DNA from: Acidovorax sp. Leaf191
Lineage (GTDB): Bacteria; Pseudomonadota; Gammaproteobacteria; Burkholderiales; Burkholderiaceae_C
Length of the DNA: 64,000 nt
Assembly: GCF_001424425.1 (NCBI RefSeq)
Contig: NZ_LMPT01000019.1
Coordinates: 495,003 to 559,002, forward strand
Direction: 5' to 3'
Shown one piece after another: positions 7,412-16,153 of this stretch; position 1 is the stretch's first letter, and each line of letters starts with the position of its first letter. Position numbers and translations under genes: made by a program. The notes under the pieces were generated by a model, which saw only the letters and a program-made list of their open reading frames with translations, had not been told where the DNA came from and ran no database searches.

Positions 7412-10400
7412 TCAGCGTCCTTCGCCCTGGGTTTCGAGGCGGTGTTCGAGCTCCAGCAGGTGCTCTTCGATGCGCTCGCGGTGCTCGCCGGGCTCGGCCC
7501 ACAGGCCGCGCTGCATGGCTTCGAGCAAACGCTCGCCGATGCTGCGCAGGGCCAGCGGGTTGTGTTGTTGCAGAAAATCGCGCGTGGCGTCGTCGTGCAG
7601 GTAGGCGTCGGCCACCAGCGCGTACTGGTGGTCGCCCACCACGCCGGTGGTCGCGTCGAAGGCGAACAGGTAGTCCACCGTGGCTGCGATCTCGAAAGCG
7701 CCCTTGTAGCCATGGCGCTTCACGCCGTCGATCCACTTGGGGTTGACGGCGCGGGCACGCACCACGCGGGCGACCTCTTCGCTCAGCGTGCGGATACGCG
7801 GCGCGCCGGGCGTGCTGAAGTCGCCGTGGTACAGCGCGGCCGGCGCGCCGGCCAGGTGCTGCACGGCCGCGGCCATGCCGCCCTGGAACTGGTAGTAGTC
7901 GTCCGAGTCGAGGATGTCGTGTTCGCGGTTGTCCTGGTTGTGCAGCACCGCGTCCACCGCAGCCAGGCGCTGCTCGAAGGCGGCGCGCGCGGCCTCGCCG
8001 TGGCCGCCCTGCCCGTAGGCGAAGGCGCCCGCGCGCAGGTAGGCCTGGGCCAGGTCGTCCGACGTGCTCCAGCGGCCGGTGGCCATGATCTCTTGCAGCC
8101 CTGCACCATAACCGCCGGGGCGCGGGCCGAACACGCGCCAGGTGGCGCGGCGCTCGGCGTCGTCGGCGGCCATGCCCTGCGCCTGGGCCTCGGCGGCCTC
8201 GCGCTGCACGCGCACGCGGATAGGGTTCACGTCGTCGGGCTCATCCTCTGCAGAGATGGCGGCCACCGCGCGCACGGCGGTGTCGAACAGGTCGATCACG
8301 CCCGGGAAGGCATCGCGAAAGAAGCCCGACACGCGCAGCGTCACGTCGATGCGCGGGCGGTTGCGGATCGCCATGGGCAGCACTTCGATGTCCACCACGC
8401 GGCTGCTGCCGGGCGCCCATCGGGGCCGCACGCCCAGCAACGCAAAGGCCTGCCCGATGTCCTCGCCCCCCGTGCGCATGGTGCTGGTGCCCCAGACCGA
8501 CAGGCCCACCGCGGTGGGAAAGCTGCCATGGTCCTGCAGATGCCGCTCCACCACGCGGTCGGCCGCCAGCGCGCCCATGCCATAGGCCGTGGGCGTGGGC
8601 ACGGCGCGCGTGTCCACCGAGTAAAAGTTGCGCCCCGTGGGCAGCACATCGGGCCGGCCGCGCGATGGTGCGCCGCTGGGGCCGGGCGGCACGAACCTGC
8701 CCGCCAGGCCGCGCAGCAGCTGGCCCATCTCGTTGGGGCCGCAGGCATCGAGCCGGGGGGCCAGCACCGTGCGCATGCGCGCTAAAACCGCGGCGCTGTG
8801 CGGCCACTGCGCGGCGTCCATGGGCAGGCCCACGATGTGCCCGGCATCGTCCACCGCCAGGTGCTGCTGCACGCACTGCACGGCCAGCTTTTCGAGCCGC
8901 TCGCGCGTGTGGCCCACGTGGCGCCAGGGCTCGTCGCCCAGGGCCTGCAGCGCCGCGGGGCGCGGGCCGGTCCAGGGTGCTGCCCACTCGGGGTTCAGCG
9001 GGTCGAAATCGCCCAGTTCCAGGTCACGGGCCAGCGCCACCAGCAGGCTGCCCTGCCCTGGCGCCGAGCCGCCCGGAAAGCGCGCCAGCGCCACCAGCGT
9101 GTCGGTGCGCTGGCGGTCCCGCGGCGAGCGGCCCAGGATGTGCAGGCCGTCGCGGATCTGCGACTCCTTGATCTCGCACAGGTAGGCGTCGAGCCGGCCG
9201 AGCAGCGCCTCGCGCTGCGCATCGTCGGCCGGCGGGGCAAAGCCCAGTTCCTGGTGCAGGCCGTTCTTCAGCACCTGGTCGAGGATGCTCTGGCGCAGCA
9301 GCTTGGCGCGCCGCGGGTCGAGCGACAGCGCCTCGTAGTACTCGTCCATGGAGCGTTCGAGCTGCTGCAGCGGGCCGTAGGTCTCCGCGCGCGTGAGCGC
9401 GGGCATCAGGTGGTCGATGATGACGGCCTGCGTGCGGCGCTTGGCCTGGCTGCCCTCGCCCGGGTCGTTGACGATGAACGGGTACAGGTGCGGCAGCGGG
9501 CCCAGGATGGCATCGGGCCAGCACGCGGCGCCCAGCGCCACGCTCTTGCCCGGCAGCCATTCGAGGTTGCCGTGCTTGCCCACGTGCACCACCGCGTCCA
9601 CCGCGAACGCGCGGCGCAGCCAGAAGTAGAAGGCCAGGTAGCCGTGCGTGGGCACCAGGTCGGCATCGTGGTACGTGGCCACCAGGTCCAGGTCGCGCCC
9701 CCGAGCGGGCTGGATGCCCACGAAGACGTTGCCCAGGCGAACACCCGGCACCATGAAGCGCCCGCTGCGCACGATGGGGTCTGCGCCGGGCGATCCCCAC
9801 AGGGCGTTGACCGCGTCCTGGCTGGCCTTCGGCAGCGCGCCGAAGTCGGCCAGGTAGTCGGCCATGGCCAGGCTCTGGCCCGCGGGGCGGTCGGCGTTGG
9901 CGTCAAGGTTGTTGGTCACGCCCGCCACCAGCCGCGCGATCAGCGCATCGCCGCCCTCGGGCAGATCGCCCGTGGTGTAGCCCGCGTCGCGCAGCGCCTG
10001 CAAGATCAGCACGGTGGAGGCCGGTGTATCCAGGCCCACGCCGTTGGCCAGGCGTGCATCGTCGTTGGGGTAGTTGGCCAGGATGAGCGCCACGCGCTTG
10101 TCCACCTGCGGCTTGCTGCGCAGCACGCACCAGCGGCGCGCGAGCTCGGCCACGAAGGCGATGCGCTCGGGCTCGGGCTGGTAGCGCACCACATCGACCT
10201 CGGTGCGCTCGCAGCGCCAGGCCAGGCCCTTGAAGCTGATGGCGCGCGCGCCGATGCGCCCGTCCACCTCTGGCAGCACCACCTGCATGGCCAGGTCGCG
10301 CGGCGCCAGGCCATGCGGGTCGTCCTGCCATTGCTCCAGCGAGCAGCCGGCGGTGATGACCTGCAGCACCGGCGCATCGCCCGCCAGGGTGATGGCCTGC

Positions 10401-11224
10401 GCGTCGTCGTCACTGCCGTCGATGGAGGCCACGGCAAAGCTCGTGGCGTTGAGCACGATGCCCACGCCCTGCGCGGCGGCCATGGCCTGCAGCGCGGCCA
10501 GGCTCTCGGGGTTCTTGAGCGAGTCCACGCCCACGGCCAGGGTGTTGAGCCCGACGTCTGCCAGCGCCGCATGCACCGCATCGAACACCGCCGTGTTGCC
10601 CGACTGAATGTGCGCGCGGTAGAACACCAGCATCGCCACCGGCGCGTCGGGAATCCACGGCGCCTCGGCGGCCGGGGTGTAGGCCATGACCGGCGGCAGC
10701 GGCCGGGGTGGCGGCGGGCGCGGGCCGATGCCGAAGGCCGCATGGCCGATGAGCGCAAAGAACGCCAGCGCGTTGTCGCGCCCACCCTCGCGCAGGCAGC
10801 GCCAAAGCTGGTGGCAGTCCTCGGGGCTGGCGGTGCTGCGCATCAGAAGCTGCGGGTCTTCGATGTTGTCGCCCGAGAACAGGGCCAGCCACTGGCGGTG
10901 CTTGCCGGCCAGCGACATCGCTTGCTCCACCACATAGGCCCAGTCGCTGGGGCTGCCCAGGTGGTCGATGACGATCACGCGTGCATGGCGCAGCACGTCG
11001 TCCACGTACATGTCGGTGGACGCGGGCTGGCGCAACCACATCAGGTTGGCCAGGCGCACGCTGGGGAATCCATCGCCCAGGCTGGCCGCCGCATCGGACA
11101 GCAGCGACAGCGTGGTGTCGGCCGCGCTCAGGATGACGATGTCGCCGGGCGTCTGCTCCACGCGCACCAGGCCCTGGCCCCCGTCCTCGACGTAGCCACC
11201 TGGGCGTGTGGAAAGCAGATGCAT
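7412..11224 (-). CDS. cobN: Cobaltochelatase large subunit CobN
   Basis: This subunit inserts cobalt into hydrogenobyrinic acid a,c-diamide with ATP hydrolysed by AAA+ partner subunits. At 1270 residues it is close to the classical CobN length. Family blocks include HVGKHGNLEWLPGK, YPFIVNDPGEGSQAKRR, GRNFYSVDTRAVPT, SVWGTSTMRTGGEDIGQA and ESTIVDLDDSD-like EHDILDSDDYYQFQGGM near the C-terminus. The start ATG 11224 is 10 bases past the cobW stop. The presence of CobN places the chelation step in the aerobic-type (late cobalt insertion) pathway. Corrin-ring genes that would make its substrate are not in the window. Confidence 0.96.
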   Translation of the reverse strand: MHLLSTRPGGYVEDGGQGLVRVEQTPGDIVILSAADTTLSLLSDAAASLGDGFPSVRLANLMWLRQPASTDMYVDDVLRHARVIVIDHLGSPSDWAYVVEQAMSLAGKHRQWLALFSGDNIEDPQLLMRSTASPEDCHQLWRCLREGGRDNALAFFALIGHAAFGIGPRPPPPRPLPPVMAYTPAAEAPWIPDAPVAMLVFYRAHIQSGNTAVFDAVHAALADVGLNTLAVGVDSLKNPESLAALQAMAAAQGVGIVLNATSFAVASIDGSDDDAQAITLAGDAPVLQVITAGCSLEQWQDDPHGLAPRDLAMQVVLPEVDGRIGARAISFKGLAWRCERTEVDVVRYQPEPERIAFVAELARRWCVLRSKPQVDKRVALILANYPNDDARLANGVGLDTPASTVLILQALRDAGYTTGDLPEGGDALIARLVAGVTNNLDANADRPAGQSLAMADYLADFGALPKASQDAVNALWGSPGADPIVRSGRFMVPGVRLGNVFVGIQPARGRDLDLVATYHDADLVPTHGYLAFYFWLRRAFAVDAVVHVGKHGNLEWLPGKSVALGAACWPDAILGPLPHLYPFIVNDPGEGSQAKRRTQAVIIDHLMPALTRAETYGPLQQLERSMDEYYEALSLDPRRAKLLRQSILDQVLKNGLHQELGFAPPADDAQREALLGRLDAYLCEIKESQIRDGLHILGRSPRDRQRTDTLVALARFPGGSAPGQGSLLVALARDLELGDFDPLNPEWAAPWTGPRPAALQALGDEPWRHVGHTRERLEKLAVQCVQQHLAVDDAGHIVGLPMDAAQWPHSAAVLARMRTVLAPRLDACGPNEMGQLLRGLAGRFVPPGPSGAPSRGRPDVLPTGRNFYSVDTRAVPTPTAYGMGALAADRVVERHLQDHGSFPTAVGLSVWGTSTMRTGGEDIGQAFALLGVRPRWAPGSSRVVDIEVLPMAIRNRPRIDVTLRVSGFFRDAFPGVIDLFDTAVRAVAAISAEDEPDDVNPIRVRVQREAAEAQAQGMAADDAERRATWRVFGPRPGGYGAGLQEIMATGRWSTSDDLAQAYLRAGAFAYGQGGHGEAARAAFEQRLAAVDAVLHNQDNREHDILDSDDYYQFQGGMAAAVQHLAGAPAALYHGDFSTPGAPRIRTLSEEVARVVRARAVNPKWIDGVKRHGYKGAFEIAATVDYLFAFDATTGVVGDHQYALVADAYLHDDATRDFLQQHNPLALRSIGERLLEAMQRGLWAEPGEHRERIEEHLLELEHRLETQGEGR

Positions 11225-11234
11225 GGCTTGACCT

Positions 11235-12299
11235 TCAGGCGGTGACGGGTTCGGACAATGCCGATTGCAGTTCGGCCTGCAGGGCCGCAGCGTCCAGGTG
11301 GTCGCCGATCACGACCAGGCGCGTAGCCTTCACATCGCCCGCGCGCCAGGCGCGGTCGAAGTGGCTGTCGAAGCGCTGGCCCACGCCCTGCACCACCAGG
11401 CGCATGGCCGCACCCGGCAGGGCCACGAAGCCCTTGATGCGGTAGATCTCGTGGCGCTGCACCAGGGCGACGAGGGCCTCCACCAGGCGGGCGCGGTCGG
11501 TCACGTCGAGCGTGACGTGCACCGATTCGAACTCGTCGTGGTCGTGGTCTTCTTCCTCGTCGTGGTGGGTCTTGCGGTCATCGATCACGTCTTCCACCGC
11601 GTGGCCCAGGCCCAGCAGCACGCTGGGGTCGATGCGGCCGTGCTGGGCGTGCACGAACTTCACACCCGGCAGGGTCTCGCCGCGCACGATGGCTTCGACG
11701 CGGGCCAGGGCGTCGGCGTCCAGCCCGTCGGTCTTGTGCAGCACCACCAGATCAGCGGTGGCCAACTGGTCCTCGAACAGTTCGTGCAGGGGCGATTCGT
11801 GGTCCAGGTTGTCGTCGGCGCGGCGCTGGGCGTCCACGGCCACCGGGTCATCGGCGAACTGGCCGGCGGCCACGGCGGGCGCATCGACCACAGTGATCAC
11901 CGAGTCCACGGTGAACACGTTGCGCAGCGCGGGCCACTGGAAGGCCTGCACCAGCGGCTTGGGCAGCGCCAGGCCCGAGGTCTCGATGACCAGGTGGTCG
12001 ATCTGGTCGCGGCGCGCGGCCAGTTGCTCCATCACGGGCGCGAACTCTTCCTGCACGGTGCAGCACAGGCAGCCGTTGGCTAGCTCGAACAGCTGGCCGT
12101 TCTCCACCCCGTTCTCGTCGCAGCCGATGCCGCAGCTGCGCAGCAGCTCGCCGTCGATACCGAGCTCGCCGAACTCGTTGACGATGACAGCGATGCGCTT
12201 GCCCTGCGCGTGGGTCAGCAGGTGGCGCAGCAGCGTGGTCTTGCCGCTGCCCAGAAAGCCGGTGACGATGGTGGCGGGGATCTTGTGGACTTGTTGCAT
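11235..12299 (-). CDS. cobW: CobW-type GTPase metallochaperone
   Basis: The 354-residue protein belongs to the COG0523 G3E GTPases, thought to deliver metal to client enzymes. It shows the P-loop GFLGSGKTT (residues 14-22), the metal motif CLCC (77-80), the switch-like VIETSGLALP block and HKTDGLD. A His/Asp/Glu-rich stretch (HHDEEEDHDHDEFESVHV) sits mid-protein and is likely to bind metal. Its place immediately before cobN supports a cobalt chaperone role. The start matches the conserved N-terminus. Confidence 0.93.
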   Translation of the reverse strand: MQQVHKIPATIVTGFLGSGKTTLLRHLLTHAQGKRIAVIVNEFGELGIDGELLRSCGIGCDENGVENGQLFELANGCLCCTVQEEFAPVMEQLAARRDQIDHLVIETSGLALPKPLVQAFQWPALRNVFTVDSVITVVDAPAVAAGQFADDPVAVDAQRRADDNLDHESPLHELFEDQLATADLVVLHKTDGLDADALARVEAIVRGETLPGVKFVHAQHGRIDPSVLLGLGHAVEDVIDDRKTHHDEEEDHDHDEFESVHVTLDVTDRARLVEALVALVQRHEIYRIKGFVALPGAAMRLVVQGVGQRFDSHFDRAWRAGDVKATRLVVIGDHLDAAALQAELQSALSEPVTA

Positions 12300-12342
12300 G
12301 GAGGTCTCCAGTCAGAAAATGGTGGGAGTCAGGATGTGTGGA

Positions 12343-13203
12343 TCAACGCAAGGCTTGCGGCAACCCTGAAAGGCAATCGACCAGCATGTGCGCCGCCTCG
12401 CCCAGGCGCGGGCCGGGGCGTGAGAGCAGATCCATGCGGTCGGCATCGAGCTGGCAGACCTGGTGCTGGCGCAGCGCTCTCATGCCCGACCAGCCGGGCC
12501 GCTCGGCCAGGTTCATGAGGGATGCCGCCGGGCCGATGACGAGGTCGGGCGCGCCGCGCACCACCATCTCGGCGTTGACGCGCGGGAACAGCCCCAGGTC
12601 GCCGGGCACGATGTTGACCAGGCCCAGCCGCGCGATGGTCTCGCCGATGAAGCTGGCAGCGCTGGCCGCAGTCGGCCCCACGCCCACCTCGACATACACG
12701 CTGCGCCCGCGCAGGTGGGCCGGCATGCGGCGCGCGGCAGCGTCGAGTTCGCGGTCGATGCGCGCCACCAGTTCGGCCGCACGGGCCGATTCGCCGAGCG
12801 ATTGGCCCACGCTGAGCAGCATGCGCTGGAGGTCGGCATGGGTGCGCGCATCGAACACCTGCACCGGCACGCCCAGGGCCGACAGGCGATCCCCTGCCCT
12901 GCTGCGTGGACCGAGCAGCACCATGTCGGGCCGCAGGGCCACGATGCGTTCGATCTGCGCATCCTGCAGGCCGCCGACCTTGGGCAGCTTGGCGACGGTG
13001 CCGGGCCAGCTGGAGTAGCGGTCGGTCCCGACCAGCTCGGCGCAGTGGCCGAGGGCGCAGACGGTTTCGGTGAGGGAGGGGGACAGGGTGATGATGCGGT
13101 GTTGTTGCTGTTGCGCGTGCGCCATGGGTGCTGCGAGACCACTGAGCAGGCCGAGCACCGCCAGTGCCGGCACGGTGGGGTGCAGCAGGCGGGTGCGGGT
13201 CAT
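12343..13203 (-). CDS. btuF: BtuF-like cobalamin-binding protein (first paralogue)
   Basis: This predicted periplasmic binding protein of the BtuF/FecB type is 286 residues from ATG 13203, with a signal peptide ending near AHAQ. It carries RIITLSPSLTETVCALG, VGTDRYSSWP and KLPKVGG, which match the vitamin B12 class. It is similar along its length to the second paralogue at 17184-18086 (both have VGTDRYS.WP and KLPKVGG). In-frame ATGs lie upstream at 13245 and 13221, and none has a clear ribosome site, so the start is uncertain. It sits between cobO and cobW, away from btuCD. Confidence 0.85.
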   Translation of the reverse strand: MTRTRLLHPTVPALAVLGLLSGLAAPMAHAQQQQHRIITLSPSLTETVCALGHCAELVGTDRYSSWPGTVAKLPKVGGLQDAQIERIVALRPDMVLLGPRSRAGDRLSALGVPVQVFDARTHADLQRMLLSVGQSLGESARAAELVARIDRELDAAARRMPAHLRGRSVYVEVGVGPTAASAASFIGETIARLGLVNIVPGDLGLFPRVNAEMVVRGAPDLVIGPAASLMNLAERPGWSGMRALRQHQVCQLDADRMDLLSRPGPRLGEAAHMLVDCLSGLPQALR

Positions 13204-13270
13204 GGGCAGGGGTATCGGCATGGGTGCGTGCACAGCGTTCGGCATCAAATCAGATTAAATCAATGCTTCA

Positions 13271-13840
13271 TCAGTCCTCGATGCCGCGCTGGGCGGGCAC
13301 GCCGGCCTTGAAGTGGTGCTTGATGAGGGTCATCTCGGTGACGGTGTCGGCCAGCTCGATCAGCTCGGCCGGGGCGTTGCGGCCGGTGAGCACGACGTGC
13401 ACGTGCGACGGGCGTTCGCGCAGGCAGGTGAGGATGGATTCGAGCGGGATCCAGCCGTAGCGCAGGGGGTACATGATCTCGTCGAGCACGACCATGAAGT
13501 GCGCGCCTGCGCGGATGGTGGTTTCGGCCTTGGCCCAGCCGTCGAGCGCGAGTTGTGCGGAGTGGTCGAGGTCGCGGCTCTTCCAGCTGAAGCCGTCGCC
13601 CAGGCCTTCGATGGGGACGCCGAGTTGTTCGAACAGGCGGTGTTCGCCGAAGCGGGCGGTGGGGACCTTCATGAACTGGTAGACCTTGATGGTCTTGCCA
13701 CGGCCGTGGGCGCGCAGGGCGAGGCCGAAGGCGGCTGTGCTTTTGCCTTTGCCGGTGCCGGTGTGGACAAGGATCAGGCCTCGGCGTTCGCCTTGGGGTT
13801 TGGGGGTGTCGCGGAGGATGGGGGGGGATTCGATTTGCAT
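13271..13840 (-). CDS. cobO: Cob(I)yrinic acid a,c-diamide adenosyltransferase CobO
   Basis: The enzyme adenosylates the corrinoid at the Co(I) stage. The 189-residue protein is the CobO/BtuR family length and has the P-loop GTGKGKST at residues 28-35, the KVYQFMK block and VLDEIMYPLRYGW. Downstream (minus direction) are the btuF-like gene and cobW. Upstream lies the long inverted repeat, so cobO may begin a separate transcript from cbiM, though no promoter is evident to me. Confidence 0.95.
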   Translation of the reverse strand: MQIESPPILRDTPKPQGERRGLILVHTGTGKGKSTAAFGLALRAHGRGKTIKVYQFMKVPTARFGEHRLFEQLGVPIEGLGDGFSWKSRDLDHSAQLALDGWAKAETTIRAGAHFMVVLDEIMYPLRYGWIPLESILTCLRERPSHVHVVLTGRNAPAELIELADTVTEMTLIKHHFKAGVPAQRGIED

Positions 13841-13890
13841 GGGGTCTCGTTATTGACCTGGGGCCATGGTTACTTCGGTTGCGGCTTTGA

Positions 13891-14614
13891 GGCGGAGGCC
13901 GGGGTGTGCGCCCGGCGGCGCAGTAACTTTCTCTTGCTTCGCCAAGAGAAAGTCACCAAAGAGAAGGCGACCCCGCTGCCCGTGTCCCCCTCGCCGATGG
14001 CGAGGGGGCAACCTGCGATGCTCGGTCCTGGGGTGCGCCGAAGAACTCCCTGCGCTGCCTCTGCGAGGCAGCTCCGGTCAAACAGCTTCGGCGAGCCAGA
14101 CAACGATGCGCGTGTCCTTCGGCACGCGCTCACCCCAGGCCCTGTGCTTCTCGGCACGGTCAGAAGGGGATGGGAGCGGGCTCCACTCGGGCCATTGCTT
14201 CGCTCGGCCCCAACTGCCTCGCTACGCTTCGGCCTGAGCAGAGCGATCGTGCCCAGGCGTCGGCAGCGCGCACCGCGCGCGCACCCGACCTGAGGCGTCA
14301 CTGCGAAGCAGCAGCCGTTTTGTACCCGTTCCCCACCCCTGCTGGCTGCGCCGAGAAGCGCAGGAGCTGGGGTGGGCGTGTGTGCCGCAGGACACACACG
14401 CTTCGTGATCTGACTTGCCGCAGCTGTTTGAGCGGAGTTCGAAGAACGCAGCGAGTTCTGCGGCACCACCCCAGTTCCGAGCATCGCAGGTTGCCCCCAT
14501 CGCCCACCGGGCGATGGGGGACGCAGACTGGGGGTCGCCTTTTCTTTGGTGACTTTCTTTTGGCGACGCAAAAGAAAGTTACTGCGCCGCCGGGCGCACA
14601 CCCCGGCCTCCGCC
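13891..14614. repeat. Long imperfect inverted repeat with nested hairpins
   Basis: Two arms (about 13891-14200 and 14320-14614) are reverse complements with scattered differences. The outermost 40 or so bases are identical (GGCGGAGGCCGGGGTGTGCG and onward through GTAACTTTCT). Each arm has its own small hairpins: a TTTCTCTTG/CAAGAGAAA pair on the left is TTTCTTTTG/CAAAAGAAA on the right, and CCCCCTCGCC/GGCGAGGGGG becomes CCCCCATCGCCC/GGGCGATGGGGG. The changes keep pairing. Open frames here are shadows without start sites or protein-like composition. The element fills the 811 bases between cobO and cbiM. Confidence 0.8.
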
Positions 14615-14651
14615 TTCAAACCAACCCAAGAAGCGACCATGACCACCAAAC

Positions 14652-15329
14652 TCAAGCCGCTTGATGCAACCGACGCTCAACGAACGCAGAGCCCTCAAGA
14701 CGGCGCAACAACTTGGCCCCCGCCAACACACCCAGGTCCACCAGAGGCTCCAACAACACCACCGTCATGTAAGCAGCACCAAAAGTACCAATGCTCTCCA
14801 GATTTGCAGACCCAACCCCCGCACCATAAATAGCCCAGAACGCCACCCAGGCCACGATCCCCCCCTGGTAAGCCACAGACAACTTGAACGTCTGCGCATA
14901 CGTCATGTCCACATACGCCATGCTCTCCGGCACGATGCGCTTGGCAATCGCAGCAGTGGCAAACAACGGCACCAGCAACGTCGTCACATTCATCCCGTAC
15001 TGCGGCAAATCCTGCTGCGCAAAAAACACGCTCTGGATCAACAACCCCGCGGCCAATCCGATGCACGCAGGCGCAGCCCCAAACAGCAACAGCAACGTAG
15101 TGCCCAAAATCAAATGCACCTCCGACACCCCCACCGGGTGGTGCGGCAGCAACTCGAAGAACGCAAACACCAACGCCGTGGTGAACACCGAGCGCAACAG
15201 CAAAGCCACCACGCCCTCCTGCTTCACCATGTCCACCGCCAGCTTGCACGCATACAGCAGCGCCGTGGCCCCCGTCGCGTAGCTCAGGAAGATCTTGGTG
15301 GTATCCACCAGCCCGGGTTCGATGTGCAT
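14652..15329 (-). CDS. cbiM: CbiM-like cobalt transporter substrate-capture protein
   Basis: The 225-residue membrane protein starts MHIEPGLVDTTKI, with His2 next to the initiator as in the cobalt-binding N-terminus of CbiM proteins. It has about six to seven membrane segments, including GVSEVHLILGTTLLLLFG, which matches the family's conserved membrane block. ATG 15329 is chosen for this N-terminus and for AAGGAG eight bases upstream. CbiN, CbiQ and CbiO are not adjacent, so it is either a solitary CbiM or uses an energising module encoded elsewhere. It follows btuD by 50 bases across an A/T-rich leader. Confidence 0.75.
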   Translation of the reverse strand: MHIEPGLVDTTKIFLSYATGATALLYACKLAVDMVKQEGVVALLLRSVFTTALVFAFFELLPHHPVGVSEVHLILGTTLLLLFGAAPACIGLAAGLLIQSVFFAQQDLPQYGMNVTTLLVPLFATAAIAKRIVPESMAYVDMTYAQTFKLSVAYQGGIVAWVAFWAIYGAGVGSANLESIGTFGAAYMTVVLLEPLVDLGVLAGAKLLRRLEGSAFVERRLHQAA

Positions 15330-15379
15330 GTCACGACTCCTTGGTTGAAACAAAACAAAAAAAACTAAACAAAAAATCA

Positions 15380-16153
15380 TCAGCGCGGCAACGCCACCCA
15401 CTGCCCCAGCAGCGCGTGCACCGCGATGCGGTCGTCAAACACAGCCTCCAGCGCACGGTGCGTGGCGGGCTCATCACAGCCGCCCTGGTGCGTGACGCGG
15501 CCCTTGGCCATCACCACCATCTCATCGGCCTGCAGCGCCAGCGACACCTCGTGCAGCACGCTGACCACCGTGGCGCCGCCGGCCACCAGGGCGCGCACCG
15601 TGTGCAGCCAGTCCGTCTGGTGCGGCGGGTCCAGGTTGGCCAGGGGTTCGTCCATCAGCAGCACCTGCGCCTGCACCGCCAGCGCACGCGCCAGCAGCAC
15701 ACGCTGGCGCTCGCCGCCCGACAGCTGCGACAAGGGGCGGTCGCGCCAGTCCCAGGCCTGCGTGGTGCGCAGCGCCTGCTCCACGGCGGCGTGGTCGGCG
15801 GGCGATGGTGGGGCCAGCCAGGGCTGGTGCGGCAGGCGGCCCAGCATGGCCACGTCGTAACTCGTGAGGTCGTCGGCCGAGCCTTCGTTCTGGCCCAGCC
15901 AGGACAGTGTTCGCGCCCGCTCGCGCGCCGGCACCTGGGTGAGCGGGCGGCCGAGCAGCGCCACCTGGCCGTCGACCTGGCCGCGCGGCAGCAGGCCCGC
16001 CAGCACCTTGAGCAGCGTGGACTTGCCCGCGCCGTTGGGCCCGACGATGCTGGTCCAGCAGCCCGCGGGCAGGTGCAGGTCGATGCCGTGCAGCACCTCG
16101 GCGCCGCCCACGCGCACGGTCATGCCGTGGGCGCTCAATGCCGCGCCCGTCAC
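15380..16153 (-). CDS. btuD: Vitamin B12 ABC transporter ATPase BtuD
   Basis: The 257-residue ABC ATPase has Walker A GPNGAGKST, signature LSGGERQRV, Walker B VLLMDEP and the H-loop in SVLHEVS. It couples ATP hydrolysis to B12 import through BtuC. The start is a GTG at 16153 that overlaps the btuC stop as GTGA, keeping it 257 residues, normal for BtuD/FecE. The order btuF-btuC-btuD and the cobalamin setting favour B12 over iron-siderophore transport. Confidence 0.9.
   Translation of the reverse strand: MTGAALSAHGMTVRVGGAEVLHGIDLHLPAGCWTSIVGPNGAGKSTLLKVLAGLLPRGQVDGQVALLGRPLTQVPARERARTLSWLGQNEGSADDLTSYDVAMLGRLPHQPWLAPPSPADHAAVEQALRTTQAWDWRDRPLSQLSGGERQRVLLARALAVQAQVLLMDEPLANLDPPHQTDWLHTVRALVAGGATVVSVLHEVSLALQADEMVVMAKGRVTHQGGCDEPATHRALEAVFDDRIAVHALLGQWVALPR

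Noticed and set aside
8798-11245. 815-codon open frame on the plus strand across cobN
   Set aside because: Antisense to cobN; low-complexity composition and no domain. GC-rich codon bias makes such frames open by chance.
13891-14614. Insertion sequence
   Set aside because: The arms are inverted, but there is no transposase reading frame and no target duplication recognised at the ends.
13870-14655. Long open frames on both strands in the cobO-cbiM gap
   Set aside because: They arise from the inverted repeat and mirror each other; composition is not protein-like, no ribosome sites, and no family match recognised.
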